64,000 nucleotides of DNA from Simmondsia chinensis (lineage: Eukaryota > Streptophyta > Magnoliopsida > Caryophyllales > Simmondsiaceae): the NCBI GenBank assembly GCA_018398585.1, contig JAGTTD010000011.1, forward strand, positions 6,819,001-6,883,000, read 5' to 3'. Positions within the stretch are counted from its first letter, which is position 1; every line of letters begins with the position of its first letter. Shown piece by piece: positions 1 through 11,870 of this stretch. The position numbers and the translations under genes were made by a program. A model generated the notes under the pieces. It was given only the letters and a program-made list of their open reading frames with translations, was not told where the DNA came from and searched no databases.

Positions 1-446
1 ACTTAGTTGATACTAAAAATGCTTGAGTCTTACAGGAAATATTAGGCTAGGCGTGATCTTATGATCTTTCCCACAGACGGCACCAAAATGTTTACGATGG
101 ATTTTGTTAGTGTGCTTATATATCATTTTGGAGTTCTGTATGAGGTGGGTTTCATAAGGATGAGCTGAACTCAAGCTCTAGCTATACGCCCGACTTTATA
201 TTTCCTGCAAGATTCAAACAAACAATTACAGGAGCCCGCAGGGTAACCCACAGGGGAACCCCTCCGACAATCATGTCAGTATTAATCTCATGAAATAGTA
301 ATGAAAGCAGGTAATAAATAGACATAATAGATATAAAAGACTTAGCATAAAAGGAGTAGAAGGCTTGAACTATTATTGCTCGGAGAGATGATCAATAACG
401 AAAGACGGAAGGAAGGAGGCATGTGACCCCCTTTCCTTGAGCCTTA
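1..446 (-). mobile_element. Tat-type gypsy PBS plus partial LTR, left copy
   Basis: This segment is repeated almost base for base at 4111-4555. On the minus strand both copies carry a primer-binding site of the TGGCGCCGTCTGTGGGAA type (here with GGTGCC, plus positions 69-87). It abuts an LTR end that begins TGTTTA on the plus strand at 89. PBS sequences of this kind are typical of Tat and related Ty3/gypsy lineages. Similarity to the right copy stops near 446, so the LTR is cut there or was replaced. The left edge runs out of the window. No coding sequence is left. Confidence 0.6.
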
Positions 447-589
447 ATTTTAGTAAGAGCACAAGGAAGATTCAAATGAGAGTATCAAAGGTATAAGAGG
501 TTACATCCAAGCATATTCATGGACAAATAAGGCAAAGTCAGAGCAATAAGGGGGATCAGTGAATTCAAGTGTCGCATGAATAGGTTAAG

Positions 590-1795
590 GAAAGTTGATT
601 CAACTGGGGTTTAATTGAGTAAGAATGAAATGCAAGGAAAATCTATTCAATTAGAAATTGATCCAATAAGAAATGGTTCAACATGAATTGCAATGAAGAT
701 TGAATTGAAATATGGTTTAGTTAAATGATAATTGTGACAAAAGTCGACCATAGGATTGTACCAAAACTAACCAAATTGGGGCTTAATTAACATGAGATTA
801 AAAATTTGTTCAATTAGGGCCAAACTAAATTGAGATTATAAAGAAAACCGGTTCAATCAGGGTTAAACTAAATTGGGATTATAACGAAAACAGGTTCAAT
901 CAGGGTTGAACTAAATTGAGATTGTGACAGAAATTAGCTAAATCAGGGTTGAAGTAAATTGAGATTGTGACAAAAATTAGTTAAATCAGGGTTGGGCTAA
1001 ATTGAGATTGTGATGAAAATTGGCTCAATGAGGGTTAAATAATTGAGATTGTAACGAAAGTTACTTTAGGTAGGGTTGAACTAAACGGAGATTGTAATGA
1101 CAGTTAGTTCAAACAGAGCTGAACTGAGCTAAGAAATTAATTAAATGAAGTTTGATGAAAATTAACCTATTTGCAGGTGCATTGAATTGAGATAGGTTTG
1201 ATGAAAATTAACCCATTTGAATGCAAGATTATAATGAAGATTGATTCAATCAGAGTTAACAAAAACTAACCCATTTAGGGTTGAATTAAATAGAGATTGT
1301 AACAAAAATGGATTCAATCAGAGTTGAACTAAACTAGAATTGTGATGAAAATTACCCGTTTTGGGTTGAATTGAATAGAAATAGGGTTTACAAAAATTAA
1401 CCCATTTGAATGTAAGATTATAATAAAGATTGATTCAATCAGAGTTGACAAAAACTAACCCATTTAGAGTTGAATTTAAGAGGGATTGTGACAAAAATTG
1501 ATTCAATCAAAACTAACCCATTTAGGGATTGTGACAAAAATTAATTCAATGAGAGTTGAACTAAACTAGGATAGTGAATGAAAATTACCTTCTTTGGGTT
1601 AACTGGAATAGAAATAAGGTTGACAATAACCCAACTAGGGTTGATTAATCTAAAATTGGTTCAAGGAGGATTGAATTAAACTGAGAATCTAATGAAAATT
1701 AACCCAATTAAGGTTGAATTAAACTAAGATTATAATGAAAATAAACCAAATTAGGGTTGAATTGAACTAAGATGTTAATAAAAATTGACAAGGGT
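590..1795. repeat. degenerate tandem repeat, period about 43-45 bp
   Basis: About 25 units repeat a theme of cagggttgaactaaattgag followed by attgtgacaaaaatt and a short linker. Adjacent units near 850-1030 are spaced about 43 bp apart. Later units vary in length, and a longer unit containing aacccattt appears from about 1200. There is no stable reading frame. It fills the space between the left gypsy fragment and the TRIM and may be the non-coding interior of the same old gypsy element. Confidence 0.7.
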
Positions 1796-2021
1796 TTAAT
1801 GGAGGAAGGAGAGTTACTGTTGGTGGTCGCTACAGGAAACTAGTGGTTAGTGGTGGTGGTCCCAGCAGTGAAATACGAAAAGTCGTGGTTTTTTGGTTAG
1901 CGATAGTGCGTGTCTGAAGTCGCACATATGTGGTGGTAGGAGCAACATCAAGCAATGGTGATGGATGTTTGAAGCTGGGCAGAGCAGAATAGAGCACGGC
2001 AGCACTAGAAGAAGGCGAACG

Positions 2022-2651
2022 TGTCACAGACCAAAGAAGGTTCCATCCCCAAACCAATTGGCACTGAGTGGAGTAACTTCTTTGGTATATAAATTGGCAT
2101 TCTATTCACTAACCCACCGATGTGGGATTATATTTGTCTATATCAGACCACCATGCTCCGCATCTCGTGTCCACCCAAGTTGGTTTTGCACTAGATTTCT
2201 AGTCCCGGGTGAACACTGCAATTCCGGCATCACTACCACGCAATGGACATTGCTTTGCACTAGAGTTATTCTAGTCCTGGGCGAACACTGTAATACTGAC
2301 GTTACCATTTGGGACTCGAAATGAGAGACTGAACTATACCCCAACCAGGGCCTAAGACTTTACCAAGCCGAGATAAACTCCAATGTAGACCCAACGACCT
2401 CCATGAGATCGAGAATGACCTCTTTGAAATGTGGCGATCGACTTTGCAATACATCATCCGTAGGCCCCCATATGACCACTGAATGACATCAGCCCCCCAT
2501 ATGACTGGCAATACATGGCACAAGATCGACGGCTCTGATACCAATGTTACAGACCAAAACCAATTGGTAATGGGTGGAGTAACTCCTTTGGTATATAAAA
2601 TGGCATTCTATTCAATAACCCACCAATGTGGGATTAGATTTACTTGTATCA
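2022..2651 (-). mobile_element. TRIM (terminal-repeat retrotransposon in miniature)
   Basis: Two short direct repeats, 2022-2145 and 2545-2651, are LTRs. On the minus strand each starts TGATA and ends in AACA or GACA. The minus-strand sequence next to the right LTR (plus 2531-2544) is TTGGTATCAGAGCC, an initiator-Met tRNA primer-binding site, so the right copy is the 5' LTR. A G-rich stretch before the left LTR serves as polypurine tract. The interior is only about 400 bp with no gag or pol. Flanks GAACG (2017-2021) and GAATG (2652-2656) form a 5-bp TSD with one mismatch. It would depend on another element's proteins. The termini, PBS and size fit TRIMs well; the family is not assigned. Confidence 0.8.
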
Positions 2652-2659
2652 GAATGACA

Positions 2660-3005
2660 CGACACGGCAGGCCACAGGTCAAGGCAAGCCAGAGATCAGG
2701 CCAAACCAAGGGTCAGGGCTAGCAAAAGTTCACGGCGGGTGAAGGTTAGGGCGAGCCACGCTCAAGGCGTGCCATCGGTCAAGGGCAAGCTAGAGGTCAC
2801 AGTCAAGGCGTGCCACTAGTTAAGGGCAAGCCAAAGGTCACGGGCCAGCTAGACGTCATGGAGAGCCACAGGTGTGGTTGAGCCAGAGGTCCAGTCAAGC
2901 CCGAGATCACGGGAGAGCCCTTAGTCTGGGCGAGCCAAAGATCACGGCAGGTGATGGTTACGGCAAGCTGAGGTATAAGGCAAACCAAGTGTCACGGCAG
3001 TCAAC
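2660..3005. repeat. degenerate short tandem repeat (ggcaagccagaggtcacgg theme)
   Basis: Many imperfect units of about 20-28 bp vary the theme caaggcaagccagaggtcac and recur from just right of the TRIM to about 3000. The stretch is more GC-rich than its surroundings. No conserved frame or known family was recognised. Confidence 0.6.
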
Positions 3006-3099
3006 ATGGTGGTGAAGGACGTGCCTCTGGTGGTGTGTGTGTAGTTAGCAATGGAGGTGGGTTGCTGGTGAGGGCGACAGTAAAAGTTATAATGGGTGG

Positions 3100-3953
3100 T
3101 CAACACCCATTTTTTTTATTTTGCTTTTTCTTTAAATATATAAAGTATCTTGTAAATTTAAACAGACATAACTTTTAATTCGTTGGAAGTTAAAGTGCGA
3201 GTCACATATCTAAACGGAGATCTTGAAGAGCTTCACATAACCATAATAGTTTCTCATATTTAAAAGAAAAAAGAAGAAGAAAAAAGATAACAAAGATGTG
3301 GTCAGACTTATATAACTTGACCCTGAGATTTAAACAAACGTAACTCTTAATCCTTGAGGAGCGACAAGTCAAATCACCTATCAAAATGAAGCTCTTAAAG
3401 ATTTATATATAGTTAGAATGATTTCTTGTATTTTTGGATCATAGAAAGCATATGAAAGGTGAAGTGGCGAGCATTGCACATTTTAGTTAGGTTACTTATC
3501 TTGTAATTTAAAACGGGCATAACTCTCAATCCGTGAAGCATTATGGATCAAATTGCATGTTGAAACGAAGTTCTTGAAGAATTCTAGGTATATGGCAAGT
3601 TTTAGAACTTGTGATCAAAGGAAGTATATGAAACGTGACGTGGGGGTGCGTGACACAGGTGGGTTATATAACTTACCCTACAAGTTAAATTGGGCATAAC
3701 TTTCAATCCATGAAGAGTTATAGATTGAATTGTATGTCAAAACAAATCTCTTTAAGAGTTCTCGGTAATTATTCCAATTTTTGAACTTTCGATAAAAGAA
3801 AGTACATGAAAAGTGATCTGGGCATGCCACCCGTAAATGGGTTATATAACTTACCTTACAACTTAAAATAGGCATAACTTTCGATCCATGAAGAGTGAAT
3901 TATACATTAAAACGAAGTTGTAGAAGAGTTCTAGGTATGTATGATAATGTTTT

Positions 3954-3955
<2 letters not shown>
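3100..3955. repeat. five tandem units, period about 177 bp
   Basis: Five diverged units are anchored by variants of gggcataactttcaatcc at about 3167, 3339, 3518, 3695 and 3873, giving spacings of 172, 179, 177 and 178 bp. Each unit continues with a gaagttcttgaagagttcta-like block and a gggttatataacttac-like block. The period is close to a nucleosome repeat, as in many plant satellites, but there are only five copies and they lie between gypsy fragments. They could instead be tandem repeats within an LTR-element untranslated region. Confidence 0.75.

Positions 3956-3986
<31 letters not shown>
3956..3986. repeat. poly-G tract (31 G)
   Basis: An uninterrupted run of 31 G follows a run of T and is followed by cgcgctcggggg. 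It marks the right edge of the 177-bp tandem array. It could form G-quadruplex DNA or could be an assembly artefact. Confidence 0.9.
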
Positions 3987-4110
3987 CGCGCTCGGGGGTA
4001 GTAGCAATACTTGGCTTTATTCAAACAAGCCTCTTTTATTAATTTTGCTTGGGTAAGCCCATTCTTGTCATAAAAAATACCAAAGAGACCAAAGAAAATG
4101 TTAAAAATTA

Positions 4111-4644
4111 ACTTACATGATACTAAAAATGCTTGAGTCTTACAGGAAACATTAGGCTAGGCATGATCTTATGATCTTTCCCACAAACGGCGCCAAAATG
4201 TTTATGATGGATTTTGTCAGTGTGCTTATACATCATTTTGGAGTTCTATATGAGGTGGGCTTTCATAAGGATGAGATGAACTCAAGCTCTAGCTATACGT
4301 CCGACTTGATATTTCCTATAAGATTCAAACAAACGGTTAGAGGAGTCCGATGGCTAATCCAAGGGGGGGCCCCTCTGACGCTCATATCAGCATTAATCTC
4401 ATGAAATAGTAATGAAATCAGGTAATAAATAGACATAATAGATATAAAAGATTTAGCATAAAGAGAGTAGAAGGCTTGAACGATTATTGCTCGTAGAGAT
4501 GATCGATAACGAAAAAGGGAAGGAAGGAGGCATGTGACCCCCTTTCCTTGTCCTTTTCCCCTTTATCCCTTTTCCCACCGACTCTTTATCTTACATGAAG
4601 AGAAGAAGGTGGGAAAGGGGTGAGGTGACATATGACACGTGTCA
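4111..4644 (-). mobile_element. Tat-type gypsy PBS plus LTR, right copy
   Basis: Direct repeat of 1-446. Plus 4179-4197 reads, on the minus strand, as a clean TTTGGCGCCGTTTGTGGGAA primer-binding site. The LTR terminus TGTTTATG starts at 4199 on the plus strand. The outer LTR edge is not certain: minus-strand TGACACGTGTCA at 4644 is one candidate, but LTR-like sequence may run to about 5040. Together the two copies suggest a tandem or recombined Tat-type element whose coding part has been lost. Confidence 0.6.
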
Positions 4645-6790
4645 TCAGTAGGTTTTAGTCTGTATCTTCGGTCTTTTGGGTTTCGATTTCTAATTTAAGT
4701 CTAGTTTATTATTACCTTATTATTATATAATAATTGCCATGTTTGTTATAGTTATAATATCGGACCTAAAAACATCGGGCATGTAAGTACTAGGCGAGTG
4801 AGTACCTTTGATCAAGTGTATTGGTCCACCTAAATGGGTTTTAAATATTTGAGTGCCTCTTAAGTGGCATGCGTATGCCATTCGCCCATGCTGGGTCACC
4901 AGGCGAGTCAGTACCAGGCATGTTATTCCCCATTTTGGATCGTTCATTCTAGATCGCCCATATTGAGTCATCCATGCTGGGTTGCCATGCGAGTAAATAC
5001 CAAGCTAGCATTATAAATAGAGCAGGCGTGTAGCAGAAAAAGAATTTAAAATTATCAATTATAAATATAAAGGCCCTGATCTTCTTAAACTATTTAATTA
5101 AATCTAGATCTTACTCTAATAGATTCATAACATGTCAAATGAAATATCATATAGAACAAGTAATATGTAGAATAAACAAAATTAGAGGAAAAATAAATTG
5201 AACACCAGATGTTTAATTAAAACATACCTAGAGTGTGAAGCTCAACTTTGAACTTAAAGATGTGAAAATTGGAAGAAGAATAACTTGACACCTCAATGTC
5301 TTCTTCGCAATAACCTCTTTTAGCATCGTGAATGTGGGCTCCCAAAATATTTTATTTAGAAAATTTATTTCCTTTCAATCTTTTCAAAAAATAATTTTTT
5401 AGGAAAATTATACTAAACTATAAATTTAGAAAACCCCTACAACCAATTTTTAGAGTTTTCCTCGTTGGAGAAAATCATGTACGAAAACCATATTCTTTTC
5501 ATCATAAAATACGAGGATATATAAGTGACGTTAGCACAAAAAATGTGTATATAACAAGCTTATAAACTTTGTCACTAATGGCATCGTGATGTCAGTGACA
5601 GTGCTCTCTTTACAAAGAAAAGCTAAGGCGAGAGCGTGCGGGTGTAATACATGCGTAGGGCTGTGCATATGCATCCCCTTTTTTTGTTTAAAACACGATT
5701 TAATTTATCACAGTATATATTTATCTTATGAATATTTATTTATTATAAAAATTTATCTATCTCATGACTTCATTCTTAAATATTTTCAAATGATGCTTAA
5801 ATTGAGGCTTGCGAAGAGACCTCAGGAATAATCTAATTCTAGCTCCAAATGAGGCAAACATAATCATCAATTCTTGATGACATTGATTACCATTTAACAA
5901 TATTTAATTCTACTAAATAAATATTACTGCACTCTAAAATTAAATATATTTACTCAAAAATCCCCAAATAACTTTTATTATCATTATTAGGATCAACCCC
6001 TCTACTTGTATCTATGAGCAAAAATAACTTTAACTATCATTATTTTTCTCATATTTTTCACTATAATTCCCAGCTTGCCCTTCTCGAACAATTTAATAAT
6101 ACAGAAAATATTTTCGGTACGAATTCCAAATGTCAAATAAATAGAATACTTTGGACCAAAGATTCTCGAAGCTATTTTTATGCTTGCGAATCAAACAAGA
6201 GGACATATTTTATCTCTTAAGAGACTATAGATTCCATATAAAAGACTTGTTCTGCTACGCTTTACACCGCTACCCATCTCACGCAAGATTTAAATCAATA
6301 CTTTGTGACTAGTCATTTTAGCACATCAAAGCAACAAAAATCTATGCATGAGTTCATACAATTTTCTGGATTTAGAGTTATTGTCTTATAGAATTAATTA
6401 TTTCTGATAGCGGTAAAGAAATAAATAATTCAGATGATCCTACTAAATATTCCATTCTCATTGATAACACCACTATAAAACTTTTGGATCCCTATCCACA
6501 TGACGAAGGCAAGTCATCTAAAATATCATGTAATAGTATTATCAGATAAGTTATCCAAACTTATCACCGACTACGAATGTACTTTGATAAATATCACTAA
6601 TTTGATTTAAGTCTATACGTAGCTCAATCTCATTGACCACTTAAACCGAATTTGTCATGTCATCTTGGACTACTTCCATCTCATGGAACATTTTAAAAAA
6701 CAATCAGACGCATATTGGACTCGTAAAACATAGTTAGATAGTAAATAAATAAAATAATTTTATTTATTTAATATTTAAAACTAACTACTT
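4645..6790. other. AT-rich stretch with no recognised gene
   Basis: No coding match was recognised. The first 400 bp may be the rest of the preceding LTR. It contains gcgagt/gggtca-rich repeats and a TATAAATAG box near 5016 followed by a transcribed-leader-like stretch. From 5040 to 6790 the sequence is AT-rich, with texture like old LTRs (ccctgatcttc..., gattccatataaaag), but no paired repeat was found inside the window. Confidence 0.4.
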
Positions 6791-6812
6791 GGATTTTCCA
6801 GGACACCAATTC

Positions 6813-7840
6813 TTACACTATCTCCACTGACAGGAACTTTCCGATTGAAATGGTTGCGACCTCAAAGATGTTGATGCGATGGTAGGTCTTCCCCGAGGAC
6901 AAAATTGCCAAGTTTGCAATTGGCTCCAAGCTTTCGATTTCAATAAGGAATCTTGCAATTTCGTAGGAGACACTCGAGTCGCAGGTTTTGTCTACAGCCA
7001 AAACACTTCCCCACGTTTTCATAACCTCCATGAAGGTTTTCTTTAGACTAGGCCTGTAGGGGCATTCCATAACAAGCAATCCAAGTTTTCCTTTTTATGT
7101 TTTTTTCGAAAACATTCCAATTCTGGGCAGTCTTTGCTCCCACTACTTCCCATGCTTCCTCCTTGTCACATCATTAGTCTCTCATTTCTTTTGATTCAAA
7201 TTGTCACCAGGAATCTTCTCCCTACTATATAGGAGGTTTTAACACTCATAAATCCAGCTCCATAAAGCATATCTTCTAGTGCTTGACAATCAATGTCGTC
7301 CTCGAATTCTAGCACCAAGCTCCTTAAACACTCCTCGATCACATTTCCATCTAGCTTCCCTTGAAACTTCCCTCTATCATCTCCCATAACTATCATCTTC
7401 ATTTATTTTTTCCTGATTCTTCTTCTCACCCTCATCCAGTGATCTACCTCCAAAATTCAAGGTCCTACAATCCTCTCTATAGGTTTCCATGGTACTCTTC
7501 CTATCAGCTGCAGCCTCTGCATATGTTTGCATGTCTCTCGAAGTAGGCCTAACTATGTTCTTCTTCGGATGTTCTCCTCTTATCCTAGACCCCTTCTTTA
7601 TATTTGGCTCATTGAACTCTAAGCGTCCCGCTATCCAGCTAGGTTCCATCCACCTCCACCATCATTCTATTAGCTTCTATTCCCGTCCTATACCTCACGA
7701 ATCCAAAACTACTAGTTTTACCCTTCCTCATCTTCTAGGACACATATGCATCAAATACAACCCCATGATTACAGAATAGTTTCCCAAGCCAAGTATTGCT
7801 CATTTGTAGTGGACAGTAAAAACATAGTGAAATTGGGGTC
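6813..7840 (-). pseudogene. L1-type LINE ORF1 relic (RRM plus DUF4283-like)
   Basis: The minus strand reads as a broken ORF1 of a plant L1-type LINE. Near 7840-7650 a frame gives an RRM-like stretch (SSFGFVRYRTGIEANRMMVE). Next comes a low-complexity linker (EHPKKNIVRP, about 7570). Then the segments GKFQGKLDGNVIEECLRSLV (about 7370-7310) and ECPYRPSLKKTFMEVMKTWG followed by GSVLAVDKTCDSSVSYEIARF (about 7070-6950) match the DUF4283 region of plant LINE ORF1 proteins. At least two frameshifts and internal stops separate the parts. No endonuclease or RT follows on the left, so this is a truncated dead copy. The RRM could alternatively be read as SR-protein-like, but the DUF4283 part argues for a LINE. 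Confidence 0.6.
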
Positions 7841-8330
7841 TTCTCTAAGAGGGCCTTGTCAGAACCAACCTCCTCCTTGGTAGCCACCATCTTTGTTCCC
7901 TCTTTTAAAACCAGCCTCTCTCCATCGTTTCTCTAGCATCGTTCTTCGCTCCTTATGTAAGAAGTAACCTTGTAATTTTGGGGGGTAATCTAAGTCGTTC
8001 TTCCAATATTCCTTATCCCACATTGAAAATAGAACTTGGAACCTTTTTAAATTGTTCCTTCAAGTCTTCATCCTATATTGAAGATGGATGTGAATGTTTC
8101 CATAACTAGCTCATCTCATTTAAGTGTTATGTAATTCTTTGTCCAATTAAAAATAGAGCCTAACATTTTCCTTGGTTATTGTGTCCCACATGGAATCTTA
8201 GAGAACTCTATATCATGCATAAATATCTTGACATCCCCATTGTTCATTAAGTTGTTGGGAACCCCATGAAGCGAGGAGGACCAAACGTGCATGCATGGCA
8301 CTAGCCCACCGCACCATGCTACATTAGGCT
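7841..8330. other. intergenic, unassigned
   Basis: Short stretch between the LINE relic and the duplicated DNA element. It holds two divergent repeats of a tcccacattgaa/tcctatattgaa type near 8015-8090 and a tcccacatgg variant at 8190, resembling a decayed LTR. No gene was seen. Confidence 0.3.
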
Positions 8331-8339
8331 CAGGCAACA

Positions 8340-8930
8340 AGCAATAGGCGTTGTTTTACTGGCAAATATATTTTTTGTTCCAAAACTATCCATTATCAAA
8401 GATTTCATGTGCCAGATTTTTATTGTTGTTGGTCGAATCAATATGCTAGAATTAGAGTTATTAAAAGTGCACTTTAGGAGCGCCCTAGGCACCAGGTGAA
8501 TCGCCTCTCACTACATCAGACGAGGCATTGTCTTCAAAGTGTGTAGAGGTGGGCGCTTAATAGTGCGCGTGAGGCGAGTGCCTCATGCCATAGGGATAAG
8601 TTGAAAAAAAAAATGTTTTTAGTGAACAGTGGACCAAACATGCATGCGTGCTACTTGCAAATATATTTTTGTTCCAAAAACTACCTATTATAGGAGATTT
8701 CATATGCTAGATTGTTGTTGTTGTTGTTAGAGTCAATATGCCAGAATCAGTGTTATTAAAAGCGCGCTCGAGGAGCACCCGAGGCACCAGTTGATTCACC
8801 TCTCACTACCTCAGGCAACGCGTTGTCTTTAAAAAGCATGGAGGCGTGTGCTTCAAAGATTAAAACAGTGCACGTGAGGCTAGCTCCTCATGCAAAAGGG
8901 CTAAATTGAACAAAAATGTTTCTAGTGGAG
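8340..8930. repeat. direct duplication, offset 295 bp
   Basis: About 295 bp occurs twice in tandem (roughly 8340-8635 and 8636-8930). Shared landmarks are gaccaaac..gcatgc, aaatatatttttgttccaaaa, attgttgttg, and gttattaaaag followed by an aggcaccag/ctctcacta block. The second copy contains the left terminus of the TIR element that starts at 8749. The first copy carries a degenerate version of that terminus at 8454. Confidence 0.75.
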
Positions 8931-9950
8931 GTTATTTTAATAATTTTTTTTACACAACTTCTTACTTCCCCATGCAAAATAAATGTCTCAACTCCCAGGA
9001 ACAAATAAATAAATAAACGCTTGTATTTTAAGAAAATGATTGTGTTAAAAACAAAATGCTTCGAGTGTGGTGAGGGTTCTGCTGTCACTGACATCGACCA
9101 CCTATAGCCATTGATCGGACCTTTTGCTATGGACAATGTGGACCTGCTGTATACCACATTTGTCATGTTTGGCCTCTTTTTCCATCTTTGCATGCCTCAG
9201 GTCTTCTTCTCTGTTCTGCGGTTAGCCTCTCGTCTCCTTCCTTTATCGCTTTCTCGGTCGATGGTTGAGGAGGTGGTGGGCAGAAGCCAGGATGTTGCAA
9301 CTAGTGGAATTTACTGTTTCCACGACATACCATTTGTATTCTTAGGGATTTTTTTTTCCTAGAACCCTTTCTGAAATGGGTGTCGTGGCCCCGGAGTGGG
9401 GTTTTTTAATCAAGACATTCTAATTGAAAAAATTATCTAAATTCCATTAAGACTCGATATTTTGATAAAATATAATTAGGTTTTATAATATTTAATATAC
9501 TTAAGTAAATTATTTTATTAATATTCCTATTTTTATCTAAAATACATGATTAATTTTAGTAAAAAGCATATAATATTTTCTACTTTTGGTTTTTTTGTTT
9601 AGTGATTTTACAATTGTTTTATAGGTTTTCAATCGTACAATTTTATTGGTAAAAGTGTTATATAAATGTCTAAAAATATATTCATACAACAATTTTACTA
9701 GTAAAATATTACATATTCTCATACATATTTTACAATTGAAAATTGAATATATGTTTACCAATGAATATATGCTTTCAATATATGTATTAGTTGTATATTT
9801 TAGTAAAAATTCATTTTAAGAATGGTATTCGTAGTTTTTTCCTACTAAGTGCACATTATGTCTATGAAGGACTTGCCTCAGTCATGCGCCTAGCACCTCA
9901 ACCTCAAGGAACCTTTGCACTTCAATGCCCCTCACGCTTTTAACAACACT
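8749..9950. mobile_element. TIR-bounded non-autonomous DNA element
   Basis: AGTGTTATTAAAAGCG at 8749-8764 is matched in inverted orientation at 9935-9950 (15 of 16 bases). The 1.2-kb interior is AT-rich and has no transposase. Flanks gccagaatc (left) and ggctagaat (right) are similar but not a clean TSD. Near the termini both sides carry GC-rich text with gaggcacc/ctaggcgc motifs. A hAT- or MULE-type element is plausible; the superfamily cannot be fixed without a clean TSD. Confidence 0.55.
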
Positions 9951-11103
9951 GGCTAGAATACTAGTTGTTAGTTGTGTTAATGGTGCCATAACTTTGCCGA
10001 TTTATTACACTATAAAATTTGGTAAGCTATAAATCTTTTAAATTATGATCATTTAATCTAGTGCTCCTTCTTTTGTCTGTAAGAGGGATCTAGTAACTTA
10101 ATCTCAGCTCACATAACAAATAACTTTTCCCCATTCTCTTCCTCTCTTGTCTTATGTTTTTTATTGATGGGAATTGTTCGAGGCTCTCTCATATCATAGT
10201 TCTCAAGTTCAAGGGTGCTACATTACCTTAGAAGTCCATTGTCAAAAAGGCCAATGCGTACTATTGCTAGGGCAAATTCAACATTACAACGAAGTAATCT
10301 ATTTCCACTTCATCGTAATTTAAGTACGTCTTAAGTCAATCTCACTTTACCTTGCATCATCATATTATTTCTAACAGTTTTATTTTACCTTGCATCATCC
10401 TATTATTTCTAACAGCTTTTGGTGATATACAACCCAAATCATAAAGAAAATATATAAAATTAACTTACAGAGTCAAAAGTCAAAATACTCTTTTTTTCTC
10501 TTTGAAAAGGTAAGGAAAGCCTTAAAGGCAATTGTTTTGAAAATAAAACTCATCCGCACACCATGATGATGCTTGAGCTTTTCCCAGTGATGTAAGGTTC
10601 AATTCCGATTGTGCCATTGGTTTGTTAGAAATTAAAATGAAAAGTCCAAACACTATTATATCTAATTAAAGTACAATGTCTAATCCCGCCCTAACCCCTG
10701 CCAAAGCCAACCCCTCCCTATTTCTGTCGACATTTATCGCCTACAAACCATCGGTAGCCTCTCTCCCATCCAACCCTACGAACAGGCCCGCTACCCCATT
10801 GTTGGCACCTCCCACCCATTTCCACTTGTTGGAAATTAGGGGTTTCTTTAATTTTGTTCACGACTCTTTGACCATATAGAAAATTTGAAGATTGGGGGGG
10901 GGGGGGTGTCGTCACTTTATATAATCCTCTTCTCTCTTCGCTTGCTAAAGTCTTATGGTGTAGAATGGGCCATAAGGGCCGCACGCTTTTACACGCCCTG
11001 CCTTGCCGCATTGAGTTGGAACAATCAACATGCTGCGGTGCAATGTGAATTTTTTTCCTTGACTTGGACCTAGTGTTTATTATCATTGCGACAATACTGG
11101 ACA
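9951..11103. other. unassigned intergenic, includes a 13-G run
   Basis: No coding match. A ccttgcatcatcctattatttctaacag block is duplicated at about 10350-10420. A C-rich stretch at 10680-10810 can be translated in either direction without family resemblance. A run of 13 G lies at 10894-10906. Confidence 0.35.
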
Positions 11104-11394
11104 TGTAAAAACCAAAAACTAGGACTAGAATAAAATTAGAGCACTAAGAAATACTTTTGTAATTGGATGATTAATCATCCTAGTCTTAGATCTGGCTATA
11201 GATCTTTTATACCAAATTGGCAATTAAGCATCAGTTTTACTCTTAAAATATGTTCCATATTGTTCCCCGTTATAATACCACCGACGTAAATAATAATGGC
11301 CAAATAAATAGATCCATTTAGAAATGTGAAAAGAGAATAATCGGATGTCAATTAGGAAAAACTAAGTTTAGTTAGCAGTGTGGTTAAATTTTTT

Positions 11395-11870
11395 ATTCAG
11401 ATTTCGAGGTGCCTACTTAAGTCCATGGAGAGACTTACCAAGCTGACATACCTTGCCCTTATGTTTTCCTCATACCCTTGTGGAAGTTCCATACATACTT
11501 CCTTGTCAAGATCTCCTTAAAGGAAGGCATTTTTTTACATGTAATTCGTGCACTATCCAAATACGAGCAATTGCTACTGCAAGAAACACCAAACAATAAC
11601 TAGTTTAGCAACCGGGATACAAGTATCATGGTAGTTGGTACCTTGAACTTGGGTATAACCTTTGGCCACCAACTTAGCTTATATCTTTCTATTTAGACCC
11701 CTGACTTATCTTCGATTTTATTACACCCCTTTTGAATCGATTGCCCTTCTATCCAGGAGGCAAGACTTCCAAGGTCCTCGTCTTGTTTTATTCAAAAGAA
11801 TCAATCTCCTTTTACCACAACGTCCCTCCATTGCTCAAATTGCAAGACCTGTGAAAAACTCCTTGTCTCA
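11395..11870 (-). pseudogene. copia reverse transcriptase fragment
   Basis: Minus-strand translation gives the copia RT segment with IARIWIVHELHVKKCLP, followed by GDLDKEVCMELPQGYEENI and a VSLSMDLSRH piece. These correspond to the conserved stretch leading into the catalytic palm (HELDVNNAFLHGDLDEEVYM in typical members). The preceding KVPTTMILVSRLLNYCLVF part matches the region just upstream. Stops and a lost YVDD-containing half show it is dead. Confidence 0.65.
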
